Shown: positions 16,568 through 27,697, counted from the stretch's first letter. The stretch is 64,000 nt of DNA from Clostridiales bacterium (GCA_016303265.1 JAEDLZ010000001.1:1-64000); one strand, 5' to 3'. The notes: generated from the letters alone by a model not told the origin. Program-made: numbers and translations.

Positions 16568-17896
16568 TTATCTGTAAGTTTCTGCCAGTTTCATTAAGGC
16601 GGTTTTCGTGTTTTCGCATTTTCCCTCAATTACTGCCTTCAGCAGGCTTTTTAAAATTGCCCCCAGGCGGGCATCCCCCGCAAAGCCTGCTTCAATCAGG
16701 TCATTGCCGTTTACGGCAAGCTGACTGAGAGATAAGCACTCACCGTTTTTTATAATTTTTCGCATCACCGCACGGCATTCCTTCGCCTCGATAAGCCGCT
16801 GCGGAAAGCTTCGGTTTTTGGCAAGATTGTCCGCAATTTTTGCCTCCAGCAAAAGGCGGACCGGCGCAATCCCGTAATTCAAAAGCCATGTTTTAACGGA
16901 CTTTTTATCAGGGAATATCTGTGTGTCATGGTACAAAATCAGGAATGAAACAATTTTTATGGTTGTGTTGTCATATTTGAGCCGCTTTAAAACTGTTTGA
17001 CATATTTCCTTCCCCATTTTTGGGTGTCCCGCAAAGTGACCGATGCCCCGGCTGTCAAATTTAAGACACTGCGGCTTTGCAATATCGTGAAAAAACATTG
17101 CAAGGCGGACATATATAAGCTTCGGCGCCGCTGCAATTGAGCAAACAATATGTCCCCAAACATCGTATATGTGATGAAAATTCCGCTGGTCAAAGTCAAA
17201 TGTCGGGACGATTTCGGGAATAAAAACCGCGATAACATCCTTGTATTCGTGAAGAATTTTCTCAACATAATCGCCGAGTAAAAGCTTGTTAAATTCCGCC
17301 GCAATACGCTCGGCAGAAATGTTCTTGAGCAAATTGCAATTTTTATGGATTGCCAGGTGAGTGCTTTCGTCCATAGTCAGCGAAAGAACCGAAGCGAAGC
17401 GGATTCCGCGCATAATGCGCAGAGCGTCCTCAGCAAACCGCTTGTCAGGGTCGCCGACACAGCGAAGCGTCATATTCTGAATATCACTGAGCCCGCCGAA
17501 GTAGTCAATAATTCCTGTTTTCGGGTTGTAAGCAAGAGCGTTAACGGTAAAATCCCTGCGCGACAAATCCTCTTTAAGACTTTTTGTAAAGACAACGCTG
17601 TCGGGGCGGCGATTGTCACTGTATTCCCCTTCTATACGGAAGGTCGTTATTTCGATATGAAGACGGTCAATAATTACCGTGACTGTGCCATGCTTTGCGC
17701 CTGTCAAAACGGTTTTATGTTTTTTAAAGACTGCGCAAATTTCATCGGGGAGAGCGGAGGTGGTAATATCCCAGTCCGCAGGTGTTCTGCCCATAACGCT
17801 GTCGCGGACGCAGCCGCCGACGATGTATGCCTCAAAGCCGCTTTCCTCAAGGGCGATAAGAGCTTCTTCAATCTGAACGGGCATATCAATATTCAT
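16568..17896 (-). CDS. cca: CCA-adding tRNA nucleotidyltransferase
   Basis: 442 residues; the enzyme adds or repairs the 3'-CCA end of tRNAs. Class II features: VGGCVRDSVMGR with the DWDIT catalytic aspartates near residue 40, RRDFTVNALAYN near residue 110, and EDALRIMRGIRFAS near residue 160. A C-terminal HD-like region (FHDIAKPQ) follows. ATG 17896 is chosen because GGGAGGTG lies just upstream and the further N-terminal extension of the reading frame is unlike protein. Confidence 0.95.
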   Translation of the reverse strand: MNIDMPVQIEEALIALEESGFEAYIVGGCVRDSVMGRTPADWDITTSALPDEICAVFKKHKTVLTGAKHGTVTVIIDRLHIEITTFRIEGEYSDNRRPDSVVFTKSLKEDLSRRDFTVNALAYNPKTGIIDYFGGLSDIQNMTLRCVGDPDKRFAEDALRIMRGIRFASVLSLTMDESTHLAIHKNCNLLKNISAERIAAEFNKLLLGDYVEKILHEYKDVIAVFIPEIVPTFDFDQRNFHHIYDVWGHIVCSIAAAPKLIYVRLAMFFHDIAKPQCLKFDSRGIGHFAGHPKMGKEICQTVLKRLKYDNTTIKIVSFLILYHDTQIFPDKKSVKTWLLNYGIAPVRLLLEAKIADNLAKNRSFPQRLIEAKECRAVMRKIIKNGECLSLSQLAVNGNDLIEAGFAGDARLGAILKSLLKAVIEGKCENTKTALMKLAETYR

Positions 17897-17932
17897 ATTT
17901 TCACCTCCCGGCAAAAGTTTGCGATTATTATA

Positions 17933-17961
17933 ATGATAGCACAATAAATATTTTCTGTCAA
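17933..17961 (-). promoter_or_regulatory. Promoter of cca
   Basis: Minus strand: TTGACA (17961-17956), a 17-base spacer and TATCAT (17938-17933), about 40 bases before the start. Confidence 0.7.
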
Positions 17962-17972
17962 TGAAAAACCCG

Positions 17973-18001
17973 TTGCAAAATATTGCAATGTGGTGTAGAA
18001 T
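17973..18001 (+). promoter_or_regulatory. Promoter of the TIGR03916/TIGR03915 operon
   Basis: TTGCAA (17973-17978), a 17-base spacer and TAGAAT (17996-18001), back-to-back with the cca promoter. It leaves a leader of about 115 bases containing a small CCCG/CGGG hairpin; I do not recognise a riboswitch class in it. Confidence 0.65.
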
Positions 18002-18123
18002 ATATTTAAAGCCGCAAATGCGGGAAACGGTTAAATGAGTATGATGTGCGGTTGAGATAATTTTGAAAGAACCCCGAAAAACGGGAACTTTGCAAAAGCC
18101 ATACAAAGAAGGAGGCGGAGGCA

Positions 18124-19449
18124 ATGGAAGTAATGGATAAACTGCGGATTCTGGCGGATTCGGCAAAGTATGATGTTGCCTGCACCTCAAGCGGAGCGGA
18201 CCGCAGCGGCAAAAAGGCGGCAATTAAGGACGGCGGCGGCTTCGGAAGTGCTCAGTCATCCGGAATTTGCCACACCTTCACAGGGGACGGCAGATGTGTT
18301 TCTCTGCTGAAAATTCTTATGTCTAATATGTGTGTTTTCGACTGTCAGTATTGCGTAAACCGCACCTCAAACGATGTGGAGAGGGCTACCTTCACCCCGG
18401 AGGAGATTGCGGAGCTTACCATGAACTTTTATAAGCGTAACTACATTGAGGGGCTGTTTTTAAGCTCGGCGGTGATAAAAGATGCCGACCGCACAACGGA
18501 GCTTATGATAAGAGCGCTTTCCCTGCTTCGGAATAAATATAAATTTCACGGGTATATCCACGCAAAGGCAATTCCGGGGGCAGACCCGATTCTGATAAGG
18601 CGGCTTGGCGCTTTGTGCGACAGAATCAGCGTAAATATCGAACTGCCCAGCGAGAAGAGCCTTAAGCTTCTTGCACCGGACAAAACAAAGACCTCGATTC
18701 TTGCGCCTATGGGAGAAATTTCAAGCGGGATTGTTCAAAATAAAAATGAACTTGCCCTCTATAAATCCGCACCGAGGTTTGCACCTGCCGGGCAAAGTAC
18801 GCAGATGATTGTGGGCGCAACTCCCGAAACGGACAGGCAGATTATGGCTCTTACGGAGGGGCTTTACAAAAAATTCAATTTAAAGCGGGTGTTCTTTTCG
18901 GCATATATTCCCGTTGGAAATGCTCTTATGCTGCCAAATGCAAAACCGCCGCTTCTGCGTGAACACAGGCTGTATCAGGCGGACTGGCTGCTGAGATTCT
19001 ACGGCTTTAAGGCAGGGGAACTGCTTGATGACAAAAATCAGAATTTTGATGAGCAGCTTGACCCGAAATGTTCATGGGCGGTGAGAAATCCGCAGTTTTT
19101 TCCTGTCGAAATAAATAGTGCGGATTATGAAATGCTGCTCCGCGTCCCGGGGATAGGCGTCAGGTCAGCAAAAAGGATTGTGCGGGCAAGGCGCTGCGGC
19201 GGCATTGATTTCGACCGGCTTAAGAAAATGGGAGTCGTTTTAAAGCGGGCGAGATTTTTCATAGTGTGTAACGGGAAGTATTTTGAAAACATGAAGGTGA
19301 ACCAATATAATATAGAAGAAAATCTGAAATTTTTGGCGGCGCAAAAGCCTGATTTTAAGAAGAATGTCAATCAACTGTCTATGTTTGACAATCCGGCTCT
19401 TCTTCCGCCGAAAACGGAGACTATAAAGAGCTTGACGGGGGAATTTTAA
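18124..19449 (+). CDS. Putative DNA modification/repair radical SAM protein (TIGR03916)
   Basis: 441 residues. The cluster motif is CVFDCQYC near residue 76 (CxxxCxxC), followed by a radical SAM barrel (EGLFLSSAV, GYIHAKAIPGA). A helix-hairpin-helix DNA-binding motif (LLRVPGIGVRSAKRIV) lies near residue 340. The family is predicted to act on DNA. The next gene overlaps its stop codon and belongs to TIGR03915, the constant partner. AAGAAGGAGGCGG precedes the ATG. Confidence 0.92.
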   Translation: MEVMDKLRILADSAKYDVACTSSGADRSGKKAAIKDGGGFGSAQSSGICHTFTGDGRCVSLLKILMSNMCVFDCQYCVNRTSNDVERATFTPEEIAELTMNFYKRNYIEGLFLSSAVIKDADRTTELMIRALSLLRNKYKFHGYIHAKAIPGADPILIRRLGALCDRISVNIELPSEKSLKLLAPDKTKTSILAPMGEISSGIVQNKNELALYKSAPRFAPAGQSTQMIVGATPETDRQIMALTEGLYKKFNLKRVFFSAYIPVGNALMLPNAKPPLLREHRLYQADWLLRFYGFKAGELLDDKNQNFDEQLDPKCSWAVRNPQFFPVEINSADYEMLLRVPGIGVRSAKRIVRARRCGGIDFDRLKKMGVVLKRARFFIVCNGKYFENMKVNQYNIEENLKFLAAQKPDFKKNVNQLSMFDNPALLPPKTETIKSLTGEF

Positions 19450-20210
19450 TGGCGGTAGTTTTCACATTTGACGAAACATTCGACGGACTTTTAAGCTGTA
19501 TTTTCCGCAGCTACAGCGATAAAATCGTTCCGGAGAGGGTTTGCTCCGAAAATAATCTTCAGGGCGATTTCACAGTGGAATTTGTAAATATCAAAACCAA
19601 CCCGGCCGAGGCGGAGCGCGTCCGCAAGGGCATAATAAAAACCGCTTCATGGCGGGCGTATTACCTTGCCTATACGGCATTTATGTCAGATCTGGAGGAT
19701 ATTTATACGAGCGTATTTAATTTTATCCGCCTTAGCTTTGAATACAAGAAAAATGTTTTGAATCTGCTTAAAAATGACAGCGTTCTGGCGGTTGAAAAGG
19801 GGTCATACCGAGCAACTCATGAGGCGGACAAGTTAAAGGGATTTCTGCGTTTTCGGGAGCTTGAGGGCGGGATTATGTATAGTGAAATTGAGCCATGCTG
19901 CAATATATTGGAAATTCTTGCGCACCACTTTGCCGACCGTTTTCCGCTTATGCCGTTTGTCATAAAGGATGTTAAAAGAGGACTGTCCGCAGCTTATAAC
20001 GGCGATATAATCTTAACGGAGCTGCCCCTTGAAAATATCCCTGAAATCAGCCATGACGAGGAGGAATATCAAAAGCTTTGGAGGCAGTTTGTGGACAGCG
20101 TCAATATAAAGGAAAGAAAAAATCCTAAATGCCAAAGAACCATGATGCCGAAAAAATATTGGAAGCATATGCTTGAAACTCAGCCTGATACGAAAAAGAG
20201 GGGCGTTTAA
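19449..20210 (+). CDS. TIGR03915 family putative DNA repair protein (DUF4130)
   Basis: 253 residues, the obligate neighbour of the TIGR03916 radical SAM protein, starting within its stop codon. It begins with FTFDETFDGLLSCIF and contains the DUF4130 region (about residues 85-240), including SYRATHEADKLKGFLRF and the C-terminal FVDSVNIKERKNPKCQR...MPKKYWKHM motif typical of the family. It is linked to uracil-DNA-glycosylase-like proteins in other genomes. The reaction is unknown. Confidence 0.9.
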   Translation: MAVVFTFDETFDGLLSCIFRSYSDKIVPERVCSENNLQGDFTVEFVNIKTNPAEAERVRKGIIKTASWRAYYLAYTAFMSDLEDIYTSVFNFIRLSFEYKKNVLNLLKNDSVLAVEKGSYRATHEADKLKGFLRFRELEGGIMYSEIEPCCNILEILAHHFADRFPLMPFVIKDVKRGLSAAYNGDIILTELPLENIPEISHDEEEYQKLWRQFVDSVNIKERKNPKCQRTMMPKKYWKHMLETQPDTKKRGV

Positions 20211-20238
20211 AATTCGTTTTTGCCGTGAAAATATTGAA

Positions 20239-20265
20239 GGAGCTGTCGCAAAATGCGGCAGCTCC
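20239..20265 (+). terminator. Terminator of the TIGR03916/03915 operon
   Basis: A perfect 12-base-pair GC-rich stem (GGAGCTGTCGCA/TGCGGCAGCTCC, one G-U pair) with a three-base loop. Only a short T-run follows. Confidence 0.6.
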
Positions 20266-20363
20266 CTTGGGGTGGACGCAAAATAGTGCTGACCTACCAA
20301 ACTGAGTCCAAAGGCCGTATATGGATACTGCGAGAGGCGAAGTTTGTTCAAAACGCAAAGCAT

Positions 20364-20486
20364 TTGTAATTGAAATTCGTTATATAACGAATTTCCACCT
20401 AGGTTTTGGTTTCATTTTTGATTTTTGTATTTTAAAAAACAGTTATATTATGGCGTTTTTTATGCTTTGCGTGGTCTGTGCATTTT
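20364..20486. repeat. Interspersed repeat, copy 2
   Basis: Second copy of the repeat at 1-123, same orientation. It includes the 24-base palindrome (about 20372-20395). It ends about 20 bases before the stop codon of the broken SGNH hydrolase gene, so it may act at that gene's 3' end. Confidence 0.85.
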
Positions 20487-20503
20487 TCAATGCCCCTTTT
20501 GCA

Positions 20504-21595
20504 TTATACTTTTAAAACATATGCGAGGGTGTCGCCGATATTTTTTGCCATCAGTGAAAGGCCAAGGTCATTGGGATGGCAGTTTTCCATGGTGCAGTCG
20601 CAACGCTCCGTACCGGCAAAAAATGCCGCGCCGTCAACAAAATAAAGATTCTTGTCCCCGTTTTTGATTCCGTATGAGTAGGTGTCCATAATAATTGCGC
20701 GGCGCCTTGCTTCGTCAAATCTTTCAAAATGGAAATCGGGCTTTGTGACCAAAATTATGGGAAGGTCGGGCTGCGCCGTTCTGACGGTTTCGTAGACATT
20801 CTTGTGGGTTTCCAAAAGATACTCCGGGTTGGGGGCGTTATGGTCGTAGTCACAGACAAACGCACTCATTTCAAGACTCGCAATATAATCCACAATAGCT
20901 TGCTCCGCCTTGCATGACCCGCCGAAGCCGAGGTTTGTGTAGTTCATATCGAATTTTCGGGAAAGGATATTTTAGTAACTAAGCCCCGGACGGGAAGCAC
21001 TCATTCCGTGGGTTATTGAAGAGCCGTAAAAAACCACGGGTTTTTGAATTGTGTACGGCGTGTGGCGGTCAAGGGACGCACCTTGTCTTAACCCGATTTC
21101 AACGGAGGAAACCTCGTTAAAAAGCGGAAAATTTATCGTAATTTCCTTTTCGGAACGGTCGCGGAGGTTGACACATCCGTCGTATTCGTCAACAATATCA
21201 GAGGGCGGATTAAAAATTCCGCCGAGAACTTCTTTGCCGTTTTTGCGTATGTAAAAATCAAAGCCGTAATTCATAATGGGAGTTGCAAAGGGGTATGGAG
21301 TAAGATTCGGAAGCTTAACGCGGATTGCGAGGCAGTCGGAATCTGTTTTGAAACGGATTCTGCCGCCTGAGGTTCTTCTGTATCTGGTATAGAGAGAAGG
21401 TTCGCCCGGGGCTGCCTGACATTTTTCTGCAACCTCGTTTGGCACTCTTATATAATCATTGCGGTTTTCCACATCATAAAAACCGAAAATTTCAAAGGGC
21501 TCCTTTCGTATATCGCGGAAAACAATTGTGTCGTCCTTAAGTTTGAAATTTTCGACGGTATAAGGACTTTGCATTTTTGGATTCATAATTATCAC
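20504..21595 (-). pseudogene. SGNH/GDSL hydrolase interrupted by one in-frame stop
   Basis: Two adjacent open frames, 207 and 147 residues, are in the same reading frame and together make one SGNH hydrolase of about 363 residues with its N-terminal beta domain. Block I (VFYGSSITHG) is at the end of the first part; block V (CHPNDLG) is in the second. They are separated by a single TAA at 20974-20972 followed by eight sense codons before the next ATG. One C-to-T change (CAA to TAA) would explain it. The second frame could restart at 20947 but would lack the catalytic serine. Confidence 0.85.
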
Positions 21596-21599
21596 GCAT

Positions 21600-21632
21600 A
21601 ATTAAAACCATCCGAAAGGGGCGGTTTTAATT
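21600..21632 (-). promoter_or_regulatory. Hairpin just before the broken hydrolase gene
   Basis: A perfect ten-base stem (AATTAAAACC/GGTTTTAATT) with a 13-base GC-rich loop lies five bases upstream of the first start codon. It could hide the initiation region or be an attenuator. No clear ribosome binding site was seen downstream of it. Confidence 0.4.
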
Positions 21633-21720
21633 ATTTCTCCTTTCTTTCACTTCAAGGATATAATACCACATCAAAACTGATTTTGCAATACAAAAAAGAG
21701 AAAAATTTCCCAACCGCCGC

Positions 21721-21765
21721 ACACACAAAAACACCGTACAATGTACGGCGTTTTTGTGTTGTGTG
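21721..21765 (-). terminator. Terminator of groESL
   Basis: A 17-base-pair stem built on ACACAAAAACACCGTAC with a three-base loop follows groEL on the minus strand, with a T-rich run beyond. A smaller GCGGCATAAATCTGCCGC hairpin lies closer to groEL. Confidence 0.75.
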
Positions 21766-21819
21766 TAAATAGCGGCAGATTTATGCCGCTTTTGAAGAGA
21801 TTGGTCTTGCTTAGTCGGT

Positions 21820-23466
<1,647 letters not shown>

Positions 23467-23479
23467 CTAAAAAAATCAA

Positions 23480-23815
<336 letters not shown>

Positions 23816-23842
23816 TTAGCACTCCAAGTTGTTGAGTGCTAA
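23816..23842 (-). promoter_or_regulatory. CIRCE operator (HrcA site)
   Basis: A perfect TTAGCACTC-N9-GAGTGCTAA inverted repeat between the groES promoter and start codon. HrcA repressor binds this element and releases it on heat stress. hrcA itself is not in the window. Confidence 0.97.
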
Positions 23843-23850
23843 CATGGTAT

Positions 23851-23879
23851 ATTTTACATAACTATACAGTAAATATCAA
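23851..23879 (-). promoter_or_regulatory. groESL promoter
   Basis: Minus strand: TTGATA (23879-23874), a 17-base spacer and TAAAAT (23856-23851), immediately upstream of CIRCE. Confidence 0.7.
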
Positions 23880-23948
23880 ATCCGATTATACTTGATTACA
23901 AATGGTTATCGGGATTTAGGTTGAATTTTCTCCCGTTTTCTTTGTTTT

Positions 23949-25112
23949 TTACAATATAGAACAAATTGCATAGGCGGAAATTCCTTCTTTTCGTCCCTCA
24001 AAGCCCAAATGCTCCGTTGTTGTCGCTTTTACGGACACCGAAGATAAAGGAACATCCAAATCCTCACTCAGATTTTTACGCATTTCTTCTATGTAAGGGG
24101 CGAGCTTTGGAGCCTGAGCCGCAACGGTAATGTCGATATTATTCACATTATAACCGTTTTTCTTAAGAATCTTTACAACTCTTCTTAAGAGTATGCGGCT
24201 GTCTATATCCTTAAAGCTGCCGTCACTGTCGGGGAAAAGCTTGCCGATGTCGCCGAGGGATGCTGCACCCAGCAAAGCGTCCATTAGGGCGTGGATTAAA
24301 ACATCGGCGTCGGAATGACCGTCAAGCCCCTCCGTATGGGGGATTTCAACGCCGCCCAAAATGAGCCTCCGACCCTTTTTTAAAGCGTGAACATCATAGC
24401 CGAATCCAACCTTCATGGTCCGTTTTTCTCCTTTGCATATTGCCTCCGCCACGGGAATATCCTCAGGCGTTGTTATTTTTATATTGTTGTAGTCGCCGTA
24501 TATATAATGTACGGTTTCGCCGAGCCGTTCCACAAGAGAACAGTCGTCCGTGCCGCAGAATTTGTCGGAATCCGCCTTTTGATATGCCCTTTTCAAAAGC
24601 TCTGTTTTAAAAATCTGCGGCGTCTGAATCATGCGGAGGCTGGCGCGGTCGGGTGTTGAAATTATATGCTCGGTTTCGTCAACAACCTTGACTGTATCCT
24701 TAAGCGGAACGCCGAGAACAGCGCTGCCGTGTTCCTTTGCAAAGAGCACTGCCTCGTCAATCTTTTCGGGCGCAATAAAAGGCCGTGCGCCGTCATGAAT
24801 GGCGGCAAAGCCCGAACCTTCAAGCTGTGCAAGACCTTTTAAAACCGATTCCTGCCGCGTTTTTCCGCCGCAGACAACGGCAGAGATTTTTTGACAGTTA
24901 TATTTTTTTATAAGCTCCAAAACCTCGGAAACATGGTCGCGGTGAACAACCACAATAATCCCGTCAATCTGACGGGCGGCGGCAAAAGCGTTTACGGTGC
25001 GGATTAAGACCGGGACGCCGCAAACGGAAATAAACTGCTTGTTGCCGAGATTTTTCATTCTTGAGCTGTTTCCTGCCGCAACGATAACTGCGGCGCAAGT
25101 AAGATTTTCCAT
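23949..25112 (-). CDS. ispDF: Bifunctional IspD/IspF isoprenoid enzyme
   Basis: A 387-residue fusion of two MEP-pathway enzymes. Residues 1-230 are IspD, which makes CDP-methylerythritol ([11 protein letters not shown] nucleotide loop, [15 protein letters not shown]). Residues 231-387 are IspF, which makes the cyclodiphosphate (GYDVHAL metal site, [32 protein letters not shown]). The fused form skips IspE, which acts between the two steps. It lies 12 bases downstream of carD. Confidence 0.96.
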   Translation of the reverse strand: MENLTCAAVIVAAGNSSRMKNLGNKQFISVCGVPVLIRTVNAFAAARQIDGIIVVVHRDHVSEVLELIKKYNCQKISAVVCGGKTRQESVLKGLAQLEGSGFAAIHDGARPFIAPEKIDEAVLFAKEHGSAVLGVPLKDTVKVVDETEHIISTPDRASLRMIQTPQIFKTELLKRAYQKADSDKFCGTDDCSLVERLGETVHYIYGDYNNIKITTPEDIPVAEAICKGEKRTMKVGFGYDVHALKKGRRLILGGVEIPHTEGLDGHSDADVLIHALMDALLGAASLGDIGKLFPDSDGSFKDIDSRILLRRVVKILKKNGYNVNNIDITVAAQAPKLAPYIEEMRKNLSEDLDVPLSSVSVKATTTEHLGFEGRKEGISAYAICSIL

Positions 25113-25124
25113 AACAGTTCCTTT

Positions 25125-25592
25125 TTAAATACCGAGCAGCGCTTCAATTTCCTCACTGCTCATATTTTTTGCCGTTTCAAGCTCTGATAAAAGCACGCTT
25201 TTGGCGTTGCTCAGTATCTTTCGCTCCGCATTGGACAAGGATTTGCGCTTATCCCTTAAAAGAAGGGTTTTCACAACATAGACGACATCCTCAATTTTGC
25301 CTGATTTAAGCTTATCAACATTCTCTCGGTAGCGCTTATTCCAGTTATCGTTGCCGTCTTCCTGAACATCTGCAAAGTATTCAATTGCACGGTCAGCCTC
25401 TTTTTCCGATATGATGTTCCTGATTCCCGTGTGTTCTATATTATCGACAGGGAGAAGAACTCTGATGTTTTTCTTTGCAACCTCAAGAACGAAATATTTG
25501 CGAACCTCGCCTAAAATTTCCTTCTCTTCGGTACCGATAATAACTCCTGCGCCATGCAGAGGATACATGACCCGATCCCCTATTTCAAACAA
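25125..25592 (-). CDS. CarD family transcriptional regulator
   Basis: 155 residues from a TTG start. The CarD/CdnL/TRCF RNA-polymerase-interaction domain begins at once (FEIGDRVMYPLHGAGVI), followed by a helical DNA-binding C-terminus (KSLSNAERKILSNAKSVLLSEL). The TTG at 25592 is chosen because AAAGGAG lies nine bases upstream and family members start at this FxIGDxVxYPxHGxG motif. The frame stays open to 25694 with weaker start signals. CarD proteins stabilise open promoter complexes. It is the first gene of a carD-ispDF unit. Confidence 0.85.
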   Translation of the reverse strand: MFEIGDRVMYPLHGAGVIIGTEEKEILGEVRKYFVLEVAKKNIRVLLPVDNIEHTGIRNIISEKEADRAIEYFADVQEDGNDNWNKRYRENVDKLKSGKIEDVVYVVKTLLLRDKRKSLSNAERKILSNAKSVLLSELETAKNMSSEEIEALLGI

Positions 25593-25747
25593 ATGTATCA
25601 ACTCCTTTTCGTTCGTGCAGACGGTAAGCGGTTCCGCTGCCTTTAATGCCTTCAATTTGTTTGCCATGAAGAAGTATTTACATTTATATACCAAACCGCA
25701 TAAGCGGAATGTTATGATAAAATGGTAAAAACATTTCCTTATTTATT

Positions 25748-25775
25748 ATTATACCACAAAATTTTCTAATTTCAA
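25748..25775 (-). promoter_or_regulatory. Promoter of carD-ispDF
   Basis: Minus strand: TTGAAA (25775-25770), a 16-base spacer and TATAAT (25753-25748). With the TTG start this gives a leader of about 150 bases. Confidence 0.65.
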
Positions 25776-25781
25776 ACAATT

Positions 25782-27140
25782 TTATAAAAATTTGTTAATT
25801 GCATCCCTGATATGGCGGACGGGGACAACCTCAATTTTGTCAAATCTGCGCAGCTTTTTTGAGCTGTTGTAGGGGATAACGCAGGTGGTAAATCCCATTT
25901 TTTCCGCTTCTGAAATTCTCACATCAAGGAAGCTGACAGAGCGTGTTTCGCCGGTTAAGCCGACCTCACCGATAGCGACAAGGCCTTTGTCCAAAGGGGT
26001 TGAGCGAAAGCTTGACGCAAGAGCCATAATAATTCCGAGATCGGAGGCGGTTTCGGATACACGAAACCCTCCCACTATATTTACATATGCGTCATAAGAG
26101 GAAATATGCAGACCGGACTGTTTTTCCATAACCGCAAGGAGCATGAGAACACGGTTTAGGTCCGGACCTTGGGTCATTCTGCGGGGGTTGCCGAAGTTTG
26201 TCGGGGAAACAAGCGCCTGGATTTCAGCCAGAACGGGGCGCGTCCCTTCCATGGAGCAGACGATGCAGGAACCTGCGTTCTTGTCGGGACGCCCGGAAAG
26301 AAGAGCCTCTGACGGATTAGGCACCTGATGAAGACCGTCGGATTCCATCTCGAAAACGCCGATTTCGTTTGTGGAGCCAAAACGGTTTTTGACAGCGCGA
26401 AGTATGCGGTAGGACTGCTGTCTTTCGCCCTCAAAGTACAAAACCGTATCGACCATATGCTCAAGAATTTTCGGACCGGCAATTGCGCCGTCCTTTGTAA
26501 CATGCCCCACAAGAAAAACCGAAATGCCGTTATCCTTTGCGATTCGCATGAAGGAGGAGGTAACATCCTTTATCTGGGAAACATTTCCGGGCGATGAACC
26601 GATTTCGGGATTGACCATTGTCTGAACCGAGTCAACGATAATAATGTCGGGATTTTCGCTTGCAATTGCATTTTTTATGTAATTCATATTTGTTTCCGAA
26701 TAAATTTTAAGATTTTCAGTTGTGATATTCAGCCTTTCGGCACGGAGCTTTATCTGGTTTGGGGATTCCTCGCCGGAAACATAAAGTATGCTTGCACTTT
26801 TGCCGAGGTGCCGGCATATTTGCAGAAGTATAGTTGATTTGCCGATTCCCGGGTCGCCGCCCACCAAGACGAAGGAACCCTTAACAAGTCCGCCTCCGAG
26901 AACACGGTCAAACTCACTCATTCCGGTGGAGGTGCGGATTTCACAGGAGGAGTCAATATCCTTGATTTTTTTTGGAACTGCCGCAGGCGCAAGAGAAATT
27001 CCGCCGCCCTTTGAAGGGGGTTCGGGCGTCATAATTTCCTCCTCCATGGTATTCCAGCTTCCGCACATGGTGCATTTACCCATCCATTTCGGGGATTTGT
27101 TGCCGCATTCCGTGCAGACAAAGACGCTCTTTTGTTTCAT
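25782..27140 (-). CDS. radA: DNA repair protein RadA
   Basis: A 452-residue RecA-like branch-migration helicase for recombination repair. An N-terminal C4 zinc finger (CTECGNKSPKWMGKCTMCGSW), Walker A GGDPGIGKST near residue 94, the RadA-specific KNRFG motif near residue 250, and a C-terminal Lon-protease-like domain are all present. It is normal length. The ATG is preceded by TTAGGAG. Confidence 0.97.
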   Translation of the reverse strand: MKQKSVFVCTECGNKSPKWMGKCTMCGSWNTMEEEIMTPEPPSKGGGISLAPAAVPKKIKDIDSSCEIRTSTGMSEFDRVLGGGLVKGSFVLVGGDPGIGKSTILLQICRHLGKSASILYVSGEESPNQIKLRAERLNITTENLKIYSETNMNYIKNAIASENPDIIIVDSVQTMVNPEIGSSPGNVSQIKDVTSSFMRIAKDNGISVFLVGHVTKDGAIAGPKILEHMVDTVLYFEGERQQSYRILRAVKNRFGSTNEIGVFEMESDGLHQVPNPSEALLSGRPDKNAGSCIVCSMEGTRPVLAEIQALVSPTNFGNPRRMTQGPDLNRVLMLLAVMEKQSGLHISSYDAYVNIVGGFRVSETASDLGIIMALASSFRSTPLDKGLVAIGEVGLTGETRSVSFLDVRISEAEKMGFTTCVIPYNSSKKLRRFDKIEVVPVRHIRDAINKFL

Positions 27141-27254
27141 AATCTGTATCTCCTAAGTATGTTAATTTGTATTTTATAATACAATTTTAATACATTAAGT
27201 ATTTTTTGTCTATAAAAAGTCGAAAAATTCATTAAAATTTTTTTAAAAAAGGGG

Positions 27255-27283
27255 TTGAAATTTAATTTGATTTGTGATATACT
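27255..27283 (+). promoter_or_regulatory. Promoter of the small peptide gene
   Basis: TTGAAA (27255-27260), a 17-base spacer and TATACT (27278-27283), upstream of a possible leader peptide and the 60-residue peptide gene. Confidence 0.65.
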
Positions 27284-27311
27284 ACTAATGTGAAATAAAT
27301 GGAGGTAGGTT

Positions 27312-27350
27312 TTGCCGGATATACACAGGACATATGTATATCATTTATAA
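27312..27350 (+). CDS. Possible 12-residue leader peptide
   Basis: GGAGGTAGG (27301-27309) is a strong ribosome binding site with no other start near it. A TTG seven bases after the GGAGG core opens a frame of 12 codons (LPDIHRTYVYHL) and a TAA. It could be a leader peptide for the next gene, or the site could be incidental. Confidence 0.25.
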   Translation: MPDIHRTYVYHL

Positions 27351-27404
27351 TTGTTAATATTGCGGTGCGCAATGATAGATATTAGGAGGAAGGGTGAAGT
27401 GTTC

Positions 27405-27587
27405 ATGAAAAAACTTTATGAAACACCTACAATTGAAAAGGTAATGTTTGTTTCCGAGGAAAAGGTTTGCGCAGAAGGTGGAACAATGTTCAGTGACTAT
27501 TTCCCTCTTAGCGTTGTAAGTGATACATTGAATTTTACCAACGAAGCGATTTTCAAGTGGGAAGAATTTGAAAATTCCGCTAGCTAA
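27405..27587 (+). CDS. Small peptide of unknown function, possible precursor
   Basis: 60 residues starting MKKLYETPTIEKVMFVSEEKV, then CAEGG and an aromatic, acidic tail (FKWEEFENSAS). Short Clostridial peptides with this kind of start (MKK-Y-P-hydrophobic-acidic, then a small-residue patch) are common and uncharacterised; some look like leader-core peptides. An in-frame GTG at 27399 fits the AGGAGGA better. It has its own promoter and terminator. No modifying enzyme is encoded next to it. Confidence 0.6.
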   Translation: MKKLYETPTIEKVMFVSEEKVCAEGGTMFSDYFPLSVVSDTLNFTNEAIFKWEEFENSAS

Positions 27588-27697
27588 GACGGTGCATATT
27601 ACATAATTTTAAACGGGTGTATTATGTCGTTATGGAGCATCAGTAATGTAAATATATTCCGGGCAGATACATACTCCCGTCAAAACATTGCGGTTTA
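27588..27697. other. 3' region of the peptide gene
   Basis: About 110 bases. A weak 24-codon frame starts at 27624 (MSLWSISNVNIF...) with a poor ribosome binding site; I do not count it as a gene. Confidence 0.3.

Noticed and set aside
17345..17947. 200-residue frame opposite cca
   Set aside because: Antisense shadow; its cysteine-rich, patternless sequence has no support.
18002..18123. Cobalamin or c-di-GMP riboswitch in the TIGR03916 leader
   Set aside because: The conserved blocks of those classes were not found; only generic small hairpins are visible.
17897..18223. Long N-terminal extension of the cca frame
   Set aside because: It covers the cca and TIGR03916 promoters and reads as low-complexity non-family sequence; ATG 17896 has a good ribosome site.
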